From Bradyrhizobium sp. CCBAU 53351 (GTDB taxonomy: Bacteria > Pseudomonadota > Alphaproteobacteria > Rhizobiales > Xanthobacteraceae), in NCBI RefSeq assembly GCF_015291745.1, contig NZ_CP030059.1, forward strand, positions 6,661,501-6,725,500: a stretch of DNA of 64,000 nucleotides, written 5' to 3'. Made by a program: the position numbers and the translations under genes. The stretch's first letter is position 1; each line of letters starts with the position of its first letter. The notes under the pieces were generated by a model, which saw only the letters and a list, made by a program, of their open reading frames with translations, searched no databases and was not told the origin of the DNA. Shown piece after piece: positions 1-8,524 of the stretch.

Positions 1-87
1 CTCCCGATCGCGCTTGCGCTGATCATCTCCGTCCTGGTCGTCAAACCCGCTGGCCTGTTCGGCCGGCAAATCGTCAAGCGAGTTTGA
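1..87 (+). CDS. LIV-I-type ABC transporter permease LivH, C-terminal end only
   Basis: The first 87 bases are an open frame that ends in TGA at 85-87 and encodes a hydrophobic segment followed by KPAGLFGRQIVKR. A final membrane helix followed by a KP-x-GLFG motif is the usual C-terminus of LivH-type inner-membrane permeases of branched-chain amino-acid/amide ABC importers. The next gene, a LivM permease, starts two bases later, the usual livH-livM order. The gene is cut by the window edge, so substrate and start cannot be assessed. Confidence 0.75.
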   Translation, partial: LPIALALIISVLVVKPAGLFGRQIVKRV

Positions 88-89
88 TC

Positions 90-1109
90 ATGAGCGCTGC
101 AGAAGAAGTCGTTGCAGAAGGCCACCAGGCGGTCGAGGCGGTTCCGAAGCGAGCCATGACGCTCGGCACGGGTACCTCGCTGCTGGTGCTGGCGGTGCTG
201 TTGCTCGTGCCGGTGTTCGTCAAGAACTTCATCATCTTCCAGATGACGATGCTCCTGATCTACGGCCTTGCCGTGCTGGCGCTAAACATCCTGACGGGCG
301 GAAGCGGCCAGTTCTCGCTCGGCCAGAGCGCGTTCTACGCAGTCGGCGCCTACACGTCGGCGGTGCTGATGGAGTATTTCAACGTCAATTACGCGCTGAC
401 GATTCCGATCTCCGCCACGGTCTGCTTCGGATTCGGTTACCTGTTCGGCAAGCCGGCGCTGAGGCTGTCTGGCGTCTACCTCGCGCTCGCGACCTTCGCG
501 CTCGCCACCGCTATGCCGCAGCTCCTGAAGCTGAACTTCCTGGAACACTGGACCGGCGGCGTGCAAGGCCTCGTCGTCACCAAGCCGGACGCGCCGTTCG
601 GCTTGCCGATGTCGCAGGACATGTGGTTGTACTACTTCACCCTCGCGGTGACGCTCGCGATCTACATCTTCTCGGTCAACCTGCTGCGCTCCCGCTCGGG
701 CCGCGCCTTCATGGCGATCCGCGACAACGAGATCGCGGCCTCCTCGATGGGCGTCAACGTCGCACTGTACAAGACGCTGGCCTTCGGGGTGTCCGCCGGC
801 ATCACCGGCGTTGCCGGCTCGCTGGGCGCCATCGCGGTTCAGTTCGTCGCGCCGGACAGCTACACCATCACGCTCGCGATCTCGCTGTTCCTCGGCATGG
901 TCGTCGGCGGCGTCGGCTGGCTGCCCGGCTCGTTCGTCGGCGCGGCCTTCATCATCTTCGTGCCGAACATGGCGGAGAGCATCTCCAAGGGCCTCTCCGG
1001 CGCAGTGTTCGGCGTGCTGCTGTTCCTGGTCATCTACCTCGTGCCGCACGGCGCAAGGCAGATTGCGATCATGGGCCAGCAATTCGCCGGCAAGCTCAGA
1101 AGAAACTGA
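90..1109 (+). CDS. LIV-I-type ABC transporter permease (LivM family)
   Basis: This is an inner-membrane permease subunit of a hydrophobic amino acid / aromatic amide ABC importer. The protein (339 aa) has a long N-terminal tail, about eight to ten hydrophobic segments, and the LivM-type stretch GGSGQFSLGQSAFYAVGAYTS near residue 70, plus the loop RSRSGRAFMAIRDNEIAASSMGVN near residue 210 that fits the EAA coupling region. I chose the ATG at 90 because it follows the preceding stop by two bases; a TTG at 84 would overlap it. It forms an operon with the LivH end upstream and probably with the binding-protein genes downstream. Its ATPases are not visible and may lie upstream of the window. Confidence 0.9.
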   Translation: MSAAEEVVAEGHQAVEAVPKRAMTLGTGTSLLVLAVLLLVPVFVKNFIIFQMTMLLIYGLAVLALNILTGGSGQFSLGQSAFYAVGAYTSAVLMEYFNVNYALTIPISATVCFGFGYLFGKPALRLSGVYLALATFALATAMPQLLKLNFLEHWTGGVQGLVVTKPDAPFGLPMSQDMWLYYFTLAVTLAIYIFSVNLLRSRSGRAFMAIRDNEIAASSMGVNVALYKTLAFGVSAGITGVAGSLGAIAVQFVAPDSYTITLAISLFLGMVVGGVGWLPGSFVGAAFIIFVPNMAESISKGLSGAVFGVLLFLVIYLVPHGARQIAIMGQQFAGKLRRN

Positions 1110-1147
1110 AACCCTCAAAGACTGTTGTTTAAACCAAGGAGACCGAA

Positions 1148-2383
1148 TTGCATTTTGGAAGAACACTGCGAGCCGCCGCGCTGGTCACGGCAACGGCGGC
1201 CATTGCCCTCACCTCCGGCGCTGCACTCGCCCAGAAGAAATACGACACCGGCGCAAGTGATACCGAGATCAAGATCGGCAACATCATGCCGTACAGCGGT
1301 CCGGCGTCGGCCTATGGCGTCATCGGCAAGACCGAAGAAGCCTATTTCAAGATGATCAACGACAAGGGCGGCATCAACGGCCGCAAGATCAACTTCGTCA
1401 CCTATGATGACGGATATTCGCCGCCCAAGGCTGTCGAGCAGGTCCGCAAGCTGGTCGAGAGCGACGAGGTTCTGGTCGTCTTCAATCCGCTCGGCACGCC
1501 CTCGAACAGCGCGATCCAGAAGTACCTCAACGCCAAGAAGATCCCCCAGCTGTTCGTCGCCACCGGCGCCACCAAGTGGAACGACCCGAAGAACTTCCCC
1601 TGGACCATCGGCTGGCAGCCCTCCTACCAGAGCGAAGCGCATATCTACGCGAAATGGCTGATGAAGGAGAAGCCGGACGCCAAGGTCGCGATCCTCTACC
1701 AGAACGACGATTTCGGCAAAGACTACCTCAAGGGCACCAAGGACGGCCTCGGCGCCAAGGCCTCGTCCATGATCATCATGGAAGAGAGCTATGAAGTGTC
1801 CGAGCCCTCGATCGACGGCCACATCGTCAAGATCAAGGCGGCCAATCCCGACGTGCTCCTGATCTATGCGACGCCGAAGTTCGCGGCCCAGACCATCAAG
1901 AAGACGGCCGAGCTCAGCTGGAAGCCGCTGCAGATCCTCACCAACGTGTCGATCTCGGTCGGCAGCGTGATGAAGCCGGCCGGCTTCGAAAACGCGCAGG
2001 GCGTGCTGTCGGCGGCCTATGCCAAGGACTCCACCGATCCGCAGTGGGCCAACGATCCCGGCATGAAGAAGTGGAACGAGTTCGTCGACAAGTATATGCC
2101 CGGTGCCGACAAGTCCGACACCAGCATGGTTTACGGCTACGGCGCGGCGTCGACCCTCGCCAAGACGCTGGAGATGTGCGGTGACGACCTCACCCGCGCC
2201 AACATCATGAGGCAGGCGGCGAGCCTGAAGGACTTTGCCCCGGACACCCTGCTGCCCGGCGTCAAGATCAACACCAGCGCCACCGACTTCGCTCCGATCG
2301 CCCAGCTCCAGATGCAGCGTTTCAAGGGTGAGAAGTGGGAACTGTTCGGCGAGATCATCAGCGGCGACGTCGCCTCCGAGTGA
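1148..2383 (+). CDS. ABC transporter periplasmic substrate-binding protein (LivK family), paralogue 1
   Basis: This is a periplasmic type-I binding protein that would deliver a small amphipathic solute to the LivHM permease encoded just upstream. The 411-aa product has a signal peptide ending at ALAQ near residue 29. The mature start KKYDTGASDTEIKIGN is typical, as are PYSGPASAYG and the ligand-lobe stretch YDDGYSPPKAVEQVRKL. The start codon is TTG at 1148, supported by AGGAGA at 1137-1142 and a signal peptide that begins there. It is the first of three paralogues in a row. A strong hairpin follows the gene. The ligand cannot be read from the sequence. Confidence 0.92.
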   Translation: MHFGRTLRAAALVTATAAIALTSGAALAQKKYDTGASDTEIKIGNIMPYSGPASAYGVIGKTEEAYFKMINDKGGINGRKINFVTYDDGYSPPKAVEQVRKLVESDEVLVVFNPLGTPSNSAIQKYLNAKKIPQLFVATGATKWNDPKNFPWTIGWQPSYQSEAHIYAKWLMKEKPDAKVAILYQNDDFGKDYLKGTKDGLGAKASSMIIMEESYEVSEPSIDGHIVKIKAANPDVLLIYATPKFAAQTIKKTAELSWKPLQILTNVSISVGSVMKPAGFENAQGVLSAAYAKDSTDPQWANDPGMKKWNEFVDKYMPGADKSDTSMVYGYGAASTLAKTLEMCGDDLTRANIMRQAASLKDFAPDTLLPGVKINTSATDFAPIAQLQMQRFKGEKWELFGEIISGDVASE

Positions 2384-2413
2384 CACGCTGACGCGATAGT
2401 CCGACCTTCGAGA

Positions 2414-2445
2414 AGCCCCCGCGAGCGATCGCGGGGGCTTTTTGT
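2414..2445 (+). terminator. Rho-independent terminator after binding-protein gene 1
   Basis: A stem with the arm AGCCCCCGC at 2414-2422 and its complement at 2431-2439 is followed by a T-rich tract (2439-2445). It lies 30 bases past the stop of the first binding-protein gene and should end or attenuate the livHM-binding protein transcript. Confidence 0.85.
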
Positions 2446-2504
2446 TGACGGCCGGCGTCAATCTTGTTCAATGCAGCGCCGACGCAACTCGGGGCAGGAG
2501 AACA

Positions 2505-3731
2505 ATGACCGCCGTTCGTTTTCAGGTTGCGGCCCTCTGGACCGTCTTCGCTTTGTGCACTGCAATGGGCAGCCCGGCACTGGCGCAGAAGAACTACGAC
2601 AGCGGCGCTTCCGATACCGAGATCAGAATAGGCAACATCATGCCCTATAGCGGCCCGGCCTCAGCCTATGCCGCGATCGGCAAGGCCGAGGAAGCCTATT
2701 TCAACAAGGTCAATGCCGAGGGCGGCGTCAACGGCCGCAAGATCAAGTTCATCTCCTATGACGACGGCTATTCGCCGCCGAAGACCGTGGAGCAGGCGCG
2801 CAAGCTGGTCGAGAGCGACGGGGTGCTCCTGATCTTCGGCTCGCTCGGCACCTCCACCAACGGCGCCATCCGCAAATACCTGAACGAGAAGAAGGTGCCG
2901 CAATTGTTCGTCGCGAGCGGCGCCACCAAGTGGAACGATCCCAAGCAATATCCCTGGACCATGGGCTGGCAGCCGAGCTACGCGAGCGAGGCGCGCATCT
3001 ATGCCAAGTACATCATGAAGGAGAAGCCGGACGGAAAGATCGGCGTGCTCTACCAGAACGACGATTTCGGCAAGGACTATCTGAAGGGGTTGAAGGAGGG
3101 CTTCGGCGCCAAGGCCTCGATGATCGTGCTGCAGGAGGCCTACGACACCTCCGAGCCGGCGATCGACGAGCACATCGTGAAGCTGAAGGCTTCGGGCGCC
3201 GACGTCTTGATCAGCATCACCACCCCGAAATTCGCCGCGCAGGCGATCAAGAAGGCGGCGGAGATCAACTGGCATCCCGTCCACATCGTCTCCAACGTCT
3301 CGGCCTCCGTCGGCGGCGTGATCGAGCCGGCCGGCCTCGAGATCTCCCAGGGCCTCCTGTCGGCGAGCTACCTCAAGGACGGCACCGATCCGCAGTGGAA
3401 TGCCGACGACGGCATGAAGAAATTCTATAACTTCCTCGCGCAGTACGATCCCAAGGCCAACAAGCTCGATGCCGGCGTCGTGTTCGGTTATGCCGCCGCG
3501 CAGACGATGGTGAAGGTGCTGCAGATGTGCGGCGACGATCTCACCCGCGAGAACGTCATGAAGCAGGCCGCTTCCTTGAAGGATTTCGCACCCGACACGC
3601 TGCTGCCCGGCATCAAGATCAACACCGCCCCGGACAATTTCGCCCCGATCGAGCAGCTGCAGATGATGCGCTTCAAGGGCCGGAAATGGGAGCTGTTCGG
3701 CGACATCATCTCCAGCGAGATGGGCCACTGA
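2505..3731 (+). CDS. ABC transporter periplasmic substrate-binding protein (LivK family), paralogue 2
   Basis: This is a periplasmic binding protein of 408 aa, clearly related to the genes at 1148 and 3972. Shared segments include the mature N-terminus around KNYDSGASDTEIRIGN, the YDDGYSPPKTVEQARKL stretch, NDDFGKDYLKGL and the C-terminal DDLTRENVMKQAASLKDF. The signal peptide ends at ALAQ. The ATG at 2505 is preferred over an upstream in-frame codon at 2442 because CAGGAG sits just before it and the signal peptide then has normal length. A terminator lies between it and the previous gene, so it may have its own promoter in 2446-2500. Its function is inferred from family only. Confidence 0.92.
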   Translation: MTAVRFQVAALWTVFALCTAMGSPALAQKNYDSGASDTEIRIGNIMPYSGPASAYAAIGKAEEAYFNKVNAEGGVNGRKIKFISYDDGYSPPKTVEQARKLVESDGVLLIFGSLGTSTNGAIRKYLNEKKVPQLFVASGATKWNDPKQYPWTMGWQPSYASEARIYAKYIMKEKPDGKIGVLYQNDDFGKDYLKGLKEGFGAKASMIVLQEAYDTSEPAIDEHIVKLKASGADVLISITTPKFAAQAIKKAAEINWHPVHIVSNVSASVGGVIEPAGLEISQGLLSASYLKDGTDPQWNADDGMKKFYNFLAQYDPKANKLDAGVVFGYAAAQTMVKVLQMCGDDLTRENVMKQAASLKDFAPDTLLPGIKINTAPDNFAPIEQLQMMRFKGRKWELFGDIISSEMGH

Positions 3732-3835
3732 AGCCCCGCAACTCAAAATCGCTCCCGGATTGGTTAAACAACTCAAGACAGCCGGACCTTCTCGCAGTCG
3801 CACACGAGAGCCGGCGGCCCCTGACTACTAAAGAC

Positions 3836-3868
3836 GCAGCCCCTGCGACACCCGCGCGGGGGCTTTCT
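3836..3868 (+). terminator. Hairpin terminator after binding-protein gene 2
   Basis: The arm AGCCCCTGCG pairs (one G-T pair) with CGCGGGGGCT and is followed by TTTCTGTT. It lies about 105 bases after the second binding-protein gene, before the leader of the third. Confidence 0.7.
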
Positions 3869-3971
3869 GTTGAAGCCATCAGCCAAATCGTATTCAATTG
3901 CGGCCGCGCCGCCAAAAAAGATCAAGTCAAGAAAAGGGACGCACACACACCAAGAAAATAGGGAGATAGGA

Positions 3972-5201
3972 ATGCCCGCTGTCATCGGCAAGTTTGCGGC
4001 CGCGTCACTGGCGCTCGCGCTCATTTCGGCCACGACCTCCACTGCGTCGGCCCAGAAGAAATACGATACCGGCGCGACCGATACCGAGATCAAGATCGGC
4101 AACATCATGCCCTACAGCGGACCGGCCTCCGCCTATGGCATCATCGGGCGGACCGAGGCCGCCTATTTCAAGAAGATCAACGACGAGGGCGGCATCAACG
4201 GCCGCAAGATCAACTTCATCTCCTACGACGACGGCTATTCGCCGCCGAAGACGGTGGAGCAGGCGCGCAAGCTGGTCGAGAGCGACGAGGTGCTGTTCAT
4301 CTTTAACTCGCTCGGCACGCCGCCGAACTCGGCGATTCACAAATACATGAATTCCAAGAAGGTGCCGCAGCTGTTCGTCGCCACCGGCGCCACCAAGTGG
4401 AACGATCCGAAGGACTTCCCGTGGACCATGGGCTGGCAACCCAACTACCAGAGCGAAACGCAGATCTATGCGAAGTGGCTCTTGAAGAACAAGCCGGATG
4501 CCAAGATCGCCGTGCTGTTTCAGAACGACGATTACGGCAAGGATTACCTGACGGGGCTGAAGGACGGCCTCGGGGCGAAGGCCGCTTCGATGATCGTCAT
4601 GGAAGAAAGCTATGAGACCTCCGAGCCGACCGTCGACAATCACATCGTCAAGCTGAAGTCGACCGGCGCCGACGTCTTCATGAACATCACGACGCCGAAA
4701 TTCGCAGCGCAGGCGATCAAGAAGAACGCCGAGATCGGCTGGAAGCCGCTGCACTTCCTCAACAACGTCTCGGCTTCCGTCGGCAGCGTGCTGAAGCCCG
4801 CCGGCTTCGAGAATGCCCAGGACATCATTTCCGCCGACTATCTCAAGGACGTTTCCGATCCCGAGTGGAACAACGACCCCGGCATGAAGGATTTCCTGGC
4901 CTTCATGACCAAGTACTTCCCCGAAGGCGACAAGCTCGACCATGGCACCATCGTCGGCTACGGCGTGGCGCAGACCCTCGTCCAGGTGCTGAAGCAGTGC
5001 GGCGACGATCTCACCCGCGCGAACATCATGAAGCAGGCCGCCAGCCTGAAGAACTACCGCACCGAGGTGCTGCTGCCGGGCGTCCAGATCAACACCTCGC
5101 CGACCGACTTTGCACCCATCAGCCAGCTCCGGCTCGAGAGGTTCAAGGGCGAGAAGTGGGAGCTGTTCGGCGACGTGATCAGCGCCGACGTCGGCGGCTA
5201 A
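3972..5201 (+). CDS. ABC transporter periplasmic substrate-binding protein (LivK family), paralogue 3
   Basis: This is the third tandem periplasmic binding protein (409 aa), closest in its first 120 residues to paralogue 1 (KKYDTGATDTEIKIGN, NDEGGINGRKIN). The signal peptide is roughly residues 1-26, ending at TASAQ. The start at ATG 3972 follows the purine-rich GGGAGATAGG at 3961-3970; an upstream in-frame extension to 3870 would have no signal peptide at its N-terminus. It has its own terminator downstream. Three paralogues beside one permease pair suggests either a broadened ligand range or separately regulated receptors; the sequence does not decide between these. Confidence 0.92.
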   Translation: MPAVIGKFAAASLALALISATTSTASAQKKYDTGATDTEIKIGNIMPYSGPASAYGIIGRTEAAYFKKINDEGGINGRKINFISYDDGYSPPKTVEQARKLVESDEVLFIFNSLGTPPNSAIHKYMNSKKVPQLFVATGATKWNDPKDFPWTMGWQPNYQSETQIYAKWLLKNKPDAKIAVLFQNDDYGKDYLTGLKDGLGAKAASMIVMEESYETSEPTVDNHIVKLKSTGADVFMNITTPKFAAQAIKKNAEIGWKPLHFLNNVSASVGSVLKPAGFENAQDIISADYLKDVSDPEWNNDPGMKDFLAFMTKYFPEGDKLDHGTIVGYGVAQTLVQVLKQCGDDLTRANIMKQAASLKNYRTEVLLPGVQINTSPTDFAPISQLRLERFKGEKWELFGDVISADVGG

Positions 5202-5224
5202 ACGGCTGAAATACACGACGACGA

Positions 5225-5260
5225 AAGAACCCCCTGGGCTCATCGCACAGGGGGTTCTTG
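5225..5260 (+). terminator. Perfect 12-bp-stem terminator after binding-protein gene 3
   Basis: The arm AAGAACCCCCTG (5225-5236) and its exact complement (5248-5259) flank an 11-base loop. It lies 23 bases past the stop codon of the third binding-protein gene and separates it from the glycerate kinase gene. Confidence 0.8.
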
Positions 5261-5396
5261 CTTGCGTTCCGATTATGATCACGCGATTGCACAATCGAAT
5301 GACGGTAAAGCCCGCTTACGCTTTGGCGGCCAATGCGGTAGGCATGTGACCGGCGCGCTCGCCGCCAGTCTCGCTGTCCGCCCAAGGCTTTCCGTC

Positions 5397-6680
5397 ATGA
5401 CCGACCGACGTCCTCTGCTTCGCGCACTCTACGACGCTGCCGTTGCCGCCGCCCATCCGAGCACAATTCTGGCGCCGCACCTGCGGCCCGCGCCGAGGGG
5501 ACGCGTGATCTGTCTCGCCGCCGGCAAGGGTGCGGCAGCGATGGCCGCGGCCGCGGAGCGCCATTATCTCGACACGCTGCAGCTCGCACCGGAACGCCTC
5601 GTCGGCATCGCCACCACGCGTCACGGCTACGGCGTGCCGACGCGCCGCATCCGCGTGGTCGAAGCCGGTCATCCCGTGCCCGATGAGGCCGGCCTCAAGG
5701 GTGCCGCCGACACGCTCGCGCTCGCTGGCGAAGCCGGGCCGGACGATCTCTTGCTGGTGCTGCTCACAGGCGGCGGCTCGGCGAACTGGATCGCACCGAG
5801 CGAGGGCATCAGCTTCGCGCAGAAGCAGGCGGTCAACAAGGCGCTGCTGCGCTCGGGTGCGCCGATCGGCGAGATGAATACGGTGAGAAAACACCTGTCG
5901 CGGATCAAGGGCGGCCGGCTCGCTCGCGCCGGCAAGAATGCCGCCGAGATCGTGACGCTCGCGATCTCGGATGTGCCGCATGACGATCCGTCCGCCATCG
6001 CCTCCGGCCCGACCGTGCCCGATCCGACCACGCTGGCCGATGCACGCGCCATCGTCGCGAAATACAAGCTCGACATCGACGATGCCGTCCGCCGTGCGCT
6101 CGACGATCCCGCCAACGAAAGCTGCAAGCCCGATGATGCGGCCTTCGCGCGCGCGCATTTCGAGCTCATTGCGCGGCCCAAGCAGTCGCTCGACGCCGCG
6201 GTGAAGCTCGCGCGGCAATCCGGCTACGAGACCATCGACCTCGGCGCCGACCTCGAAGGCGAGGCGCGCGAGGTCGCCGCCGCTCACGCCAGGATGGCGC
6301 TGGACGCACGCGCGCAAGGCAAGCGCCTTGCGATCCTGTCCGGCGGCGAGCTCACGGTCACCGTGCGCGGCAACGGGCGCGGCGGCCCGAACCAGGAGTA
6401 CGCGCTGGCGCTCGCCAGCCTGCTCAAGGACACGCCTAATATTGCGGCGCTGGCCGGCGACACCGACGGCGCCGACGGCGGTGCCGGCCACCCAACCGAC
6501 CCCGCGGGGGCGCTGATCGATGCCGCGACCTTCGCGAAGATGAAGGCGCTAGCGCTGCAACCACAGGCCTATCTGGACAACAACGACGCCACCGCCTTCT
6601 TCGAGGCGACCGGCGATCTGCTGCAACCGGGCCCGACGCTGACCAACGTCAATGATATCCGGGTGATTCTGGTGGATTGA
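5397..6680 (+). CDS. Glycerate 2-kinase (MOFRL family; TtuD/GckA type)
   Basis: This enzyme phosphorylates D-glycerate to 2-phosphoglycerate in the cytoplasm, feeding glyoxylate, tartrate or hydroxypyruvate carbon into lower glycolysis. The 427-aa product has the family layout: an N-terminal DUF4147 domain with AAGKGAAAM near residue 42, LLTGGGSANW near 120 and the NTVRKHLSRIKGG stretch near 160, and a C-terminal MOFRL domain with LSGGELTVTVRGNGRGGPNQEYAL near 315-338 and the DTDGADGGAG loop near 353. The start ATG 5397 gives the family-typical N-terminus; 5262 would add 45 residues without similarity. No partner enzyme of glycerate metabolism lies nearby. Confidence 0.9.
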   Translation: MTDRRPLLRALYDAAVAAAHPSTILAPHLRPAPRGRVICLAAGKGAAAMAAAAERHYLDTLQLAPERLVGIATTRHGYGVPTRRIRVVEAGHPVPDEAGLKGAADTLALAGEAGPDDLLLVLLTGGGSANWIAPSEGISFAQKQAVNKALLRSGAPIGEMNTVRKHLSRIKGGRLARAGKNAAEIVTLAISDVPHDDPSAIASGPTVPDPTTLADARAIVAKYKLDIDDAVRRALDDPANESCKPDDAAFARAHFELIARPKQSLDAAVKLARQSGYETIDLGADLEGEAREVAAAHARMALDARAQGKRLAILSGGELTVTVRGNGRGGPNQEYALALASLLKDTPNIAALAGDTDGADGGAGHPTDPAGALIDAATFAKMKALALQPQAYLDNNDATAFFEATGDLLQPGPTLTNVNDIRVILVD

Positions 6681-6690
6681 GAGCGTCTCT

Positions 6691-6771
6691 CGTCATTCCG
6701 GGGCACGCGCAAGCGTGAACCCAAAATCTCGAGATTTCGGGTTCGATGCTTGGCATCGCCCCGGAATGACG
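6691..6771. repeat. Dispersed palindromic repeat (CGTCATTCCGGGG type)
   Basis: The outer arms CGTCATTCCGGGG (6691) and CCCCGGAATGACG (6759) are exact complements, with a second inner pair (AAATCTCGAGATTT). It lies between two convergent genes and could double as a transcription end. A related copy is at 60482-60603. Confidence 0.8.
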
Positions 6772-6778
6772 AAACCGC

Positions 6779-7300
6779 TTAAAACTCGCTCGCGATCTTC
6801 GAGAGCATCGCGATCAGGGCTTCGCGGTTGCTCTGCCCGAGCAGATCGTTCAGCCGCGCCTCGTGCTTGGTGGCGACGAGCTTCTTGGCGCGGGCCAGCA
6901 CGGCCTTGCCCTTGTCGGTCAAAACCAGGATGTGCGAACGGCGGTCGTTGGTGGAGCGGATCCGCGCGCAAAGGTCGCGGCTCTCGAGGTTGTCGAGCAT
7001 CGCCACGAAGTTCGGCCTGAGGATGCCGAGGGTAGAGGCGATCTCGGTCTGGTTACGGCCGGGATTCTTCTCGACCAGCAGCAGCACCGAGAACTGCGCC
7101 GGCGTGAGCTGGAGCGAGGCCATGCAGCGCAAGAAGTTCTCGAACACCTTGAGCTGCGCCCGCTTCAGGACATAGCCGAGCTGTTCGGAGAGCTCGCCGA
7201 GCTGGAGGGCTTCCGCCTGCGGCTCGCTCGCGTCCTTGCGGCCCTTGGCCGCCTCGCCGGGCTTTTCGGAGGACTTTTCAGCGGTTTTGGAAACGGTCAT
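6779..7300 (-). CDS. MarR-family transcriptional regulator (CouR-like candidate)
   Basis: This 173-aa winged-helix repressor has a charged N-terminal extension of about 30 residues. It then has the MarR dimer/DNA-binding fold: LTPAQFSVLLLVEKNPGRNQTEIASTLG (helices before and in the HTH, about residues 66-92), PNFVAMLDNLESRDL (recognition helix) and the wing with STNDRRSHILVLTDKG. It is divergent from the LivH gene at 7477, with a 34-bp palindromic region between. In R. palustris a MarR protein, CouR, senses p-coumaroyl-CoA and represses the adjacent hydroxycinnamate genes. The gene context here matches, so a CouR-like role is inferred; ligand and targets are not shown by sequence alone. Confidence 0.85.
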   Translation of the reverse strand: MTVSKTAEKSSEKPGEAAKGRKDASEPQAEALQLGELSEQLGYVLKRAQLKVFENFLRCMASLQLTPAQFSVLLLVEKNPGRNQTEIASTLGILRPNFVAMLDNLESRDLCARIRSTNDRRSHILVLTDKGKAVLARAKKLVATKHEARLNDLLGQSNREALIAMLSKIASEF

Positions 7301-7358
7301 CGCCTCGTGCTCGTATTCCCGCTAAATTTGGGGCGGGTCGCCCCTCACCCTTGAAGTT

Positions 7359-7392
7359 ATATTTGATAATTGTTATGGACCATATCAAATAT
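7359..7392. promoter_or_regulatory. Nested palindromic operator between marR-type gene and livH
   Basis: The exact inverted repeat ATATTTGATA (7359-7368) / TATCAAATAT (7383-7392) has a 14-base spacer. Overlapping it is GTTATGGACCATATC (7372-7386), which fits a GTTAT-N5-ATAAC-like pattern seen at two other promoters in the window. The position between divergent regulator and transporter genes is that of an autoregulated MarR operator. Confidence 0.75.
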
Positions 7393-7476
7393 CGCATGCG
7401 TTTTTCAATGGCTGTGAGCGGACCGTCCACCACAATCGGGGGGACCGGTCCGAATCTTTAGGGGGAGCGTCCGGTC

Positions 7477-8517
7477 TTGAATACCACCATCATGCTGTTC
7501 CTGGTGCAGGACGGCATTACCAATGGCGCGATCTATGCGCTGCTCGGCCTGGCGCTGGTGCTGGTGTTCGCCGTCACCCGCGTCATCCTCATTCCCCAGG
7601 GCGAATTCGTCACCTATGGCGCGCTGACCTATGCCTCGCTGGCCGCGGGCCAGATGCCGGGGACGGCCAAGCTCGCGCTGGCGCTCGGCGTCGGCGCCTT
7701 CGCCTTCGACCTGTTCGAAGGCCGCAAGGCGCTGCACGGACGACTGGTCGGGCGCAGCCTGATCACCAACGTCGTGCTGCCTGCCATCGTGCTGGCGCTC
7801 ACCGTGTACTTCGCCGCGCAGAAGCCGCCGGTCGCCATCTGCATCGCGCTGTCGCTTGTGATCGTGGCGATGATCGGCCTCTATCTCTATCGCATCGCGT
7901 TTCAGCCGCTGGCGCACACCTCGGTGCTGGTGCTGCTGATCGCCTCCGTCGGCGTCCACCTCGCGCTGCAGGGCCTCGGCCTGCTGTTCTTTGGCGCCGA
8001 AGGCCAGCGCGGACCGGCCGTGCTGTCCGGCGCCTTCACCGCCGGCGCGATGCGCTTCACCGGCCAGAGCCTCACCGTCTACGGCATCACCATCGCCTTC
8101 ATCGTCGGCCTCTGGCTGTTCTTCGGCCTGACGCTCTACGGCAAGGCGCTGCGCGCGACCGCCGTGAACCGGCTCGGGGCGCGGCTCGCGGGCATCCGCA
8201 CCACGTTGTCGGGGCAGATCGCCTTCCTGCTGGCCTCCGTGATCGGCGCGCTGTCGGGCATCATGATCGTGCCGATCACGACGCTCTATTACGACTCCGG
8301 CTTCCTGATCGGCCTGAAAGGCTTCGTCGCCGCGATCATCGGAGGCCTCGTCAGCTACCCCCTCACCGCCGTCGCGGCGCTGGTGGTCGGCATCGTAGAG
8401 GCGTTCTCGTCCTTCTATGCCTCCAACTACAAGGAGGTGATCGTTTTCATGCTCTTGATCCCCGTGCTGCTGCTGCGATCGCTCGCCGCGCCCGCCGTCG
8501 AAGAAGAGAAGGACTGA
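7477..8517 (+). CDS. LIV-I-type ABC transporter permease (LivH family), phenylpropanoid locus
   Basis: This inner-membrane permease (346 aa) is the first gene of an ABC importer operon. The N-terminus FLVQDGITNGAIYALLGLALVLVFAVTRV is characteristic of LivH, followed by some eight hydrophobic helices and the cytoplasmic coupling loop TLYGKALRATAVNRLGARLAGI near residue 225. The start is TTG 7477, with GGGGGAG at 7461-7467; an ATG at 7492 is the alternative. It follows a palindromic operator and lies opposite a MarR gene. The next gene begins 7 bases after its stop. In the similar R. palustris locus such a transporter serves hydroxycinnamates, so an aromatic acid substrate is inferred. Confidence 0.9.
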   Translation: MNTTIMLFLVQDGITNGAIYALLGLALVLVFAVTRVILIPQGEFVTYGALTYASLAAGQMPGTAKLALALGVGAFAFDLFEGRKALHGRLVGRSLITNVVLPAIVLALTVYFAAQKPPVAICIALSLVIVAMIGLYLYRIAFQPLAHTSVLVLLIASVGVHLALQGLGLLFFGAEGQRGPAVLSGAFTAGAMRFTGQSLTVYGITIAFIVGLWLFFGLTLYGKALRATAVNRLGARLAGIRTTLSGQIAFLLASVIGALSGIMIVPITTLYYDSGFLIGLKGFVAAIIGGLVSYPLTAVAALVVGIVEAFSSFYASNYKEVIVFMLLIPVLLLRSLAAPAVEEEKD

Positions 8518-8524
8518 GGCCAAG

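Noticed and set aside
5316-6491. 391-codon minus-strand frame over the glycerate kinase gene
   Set aside because: No domain is recognisable and it mirrors the kinase codons; the plus strand codes for a complete MOFRL protein.
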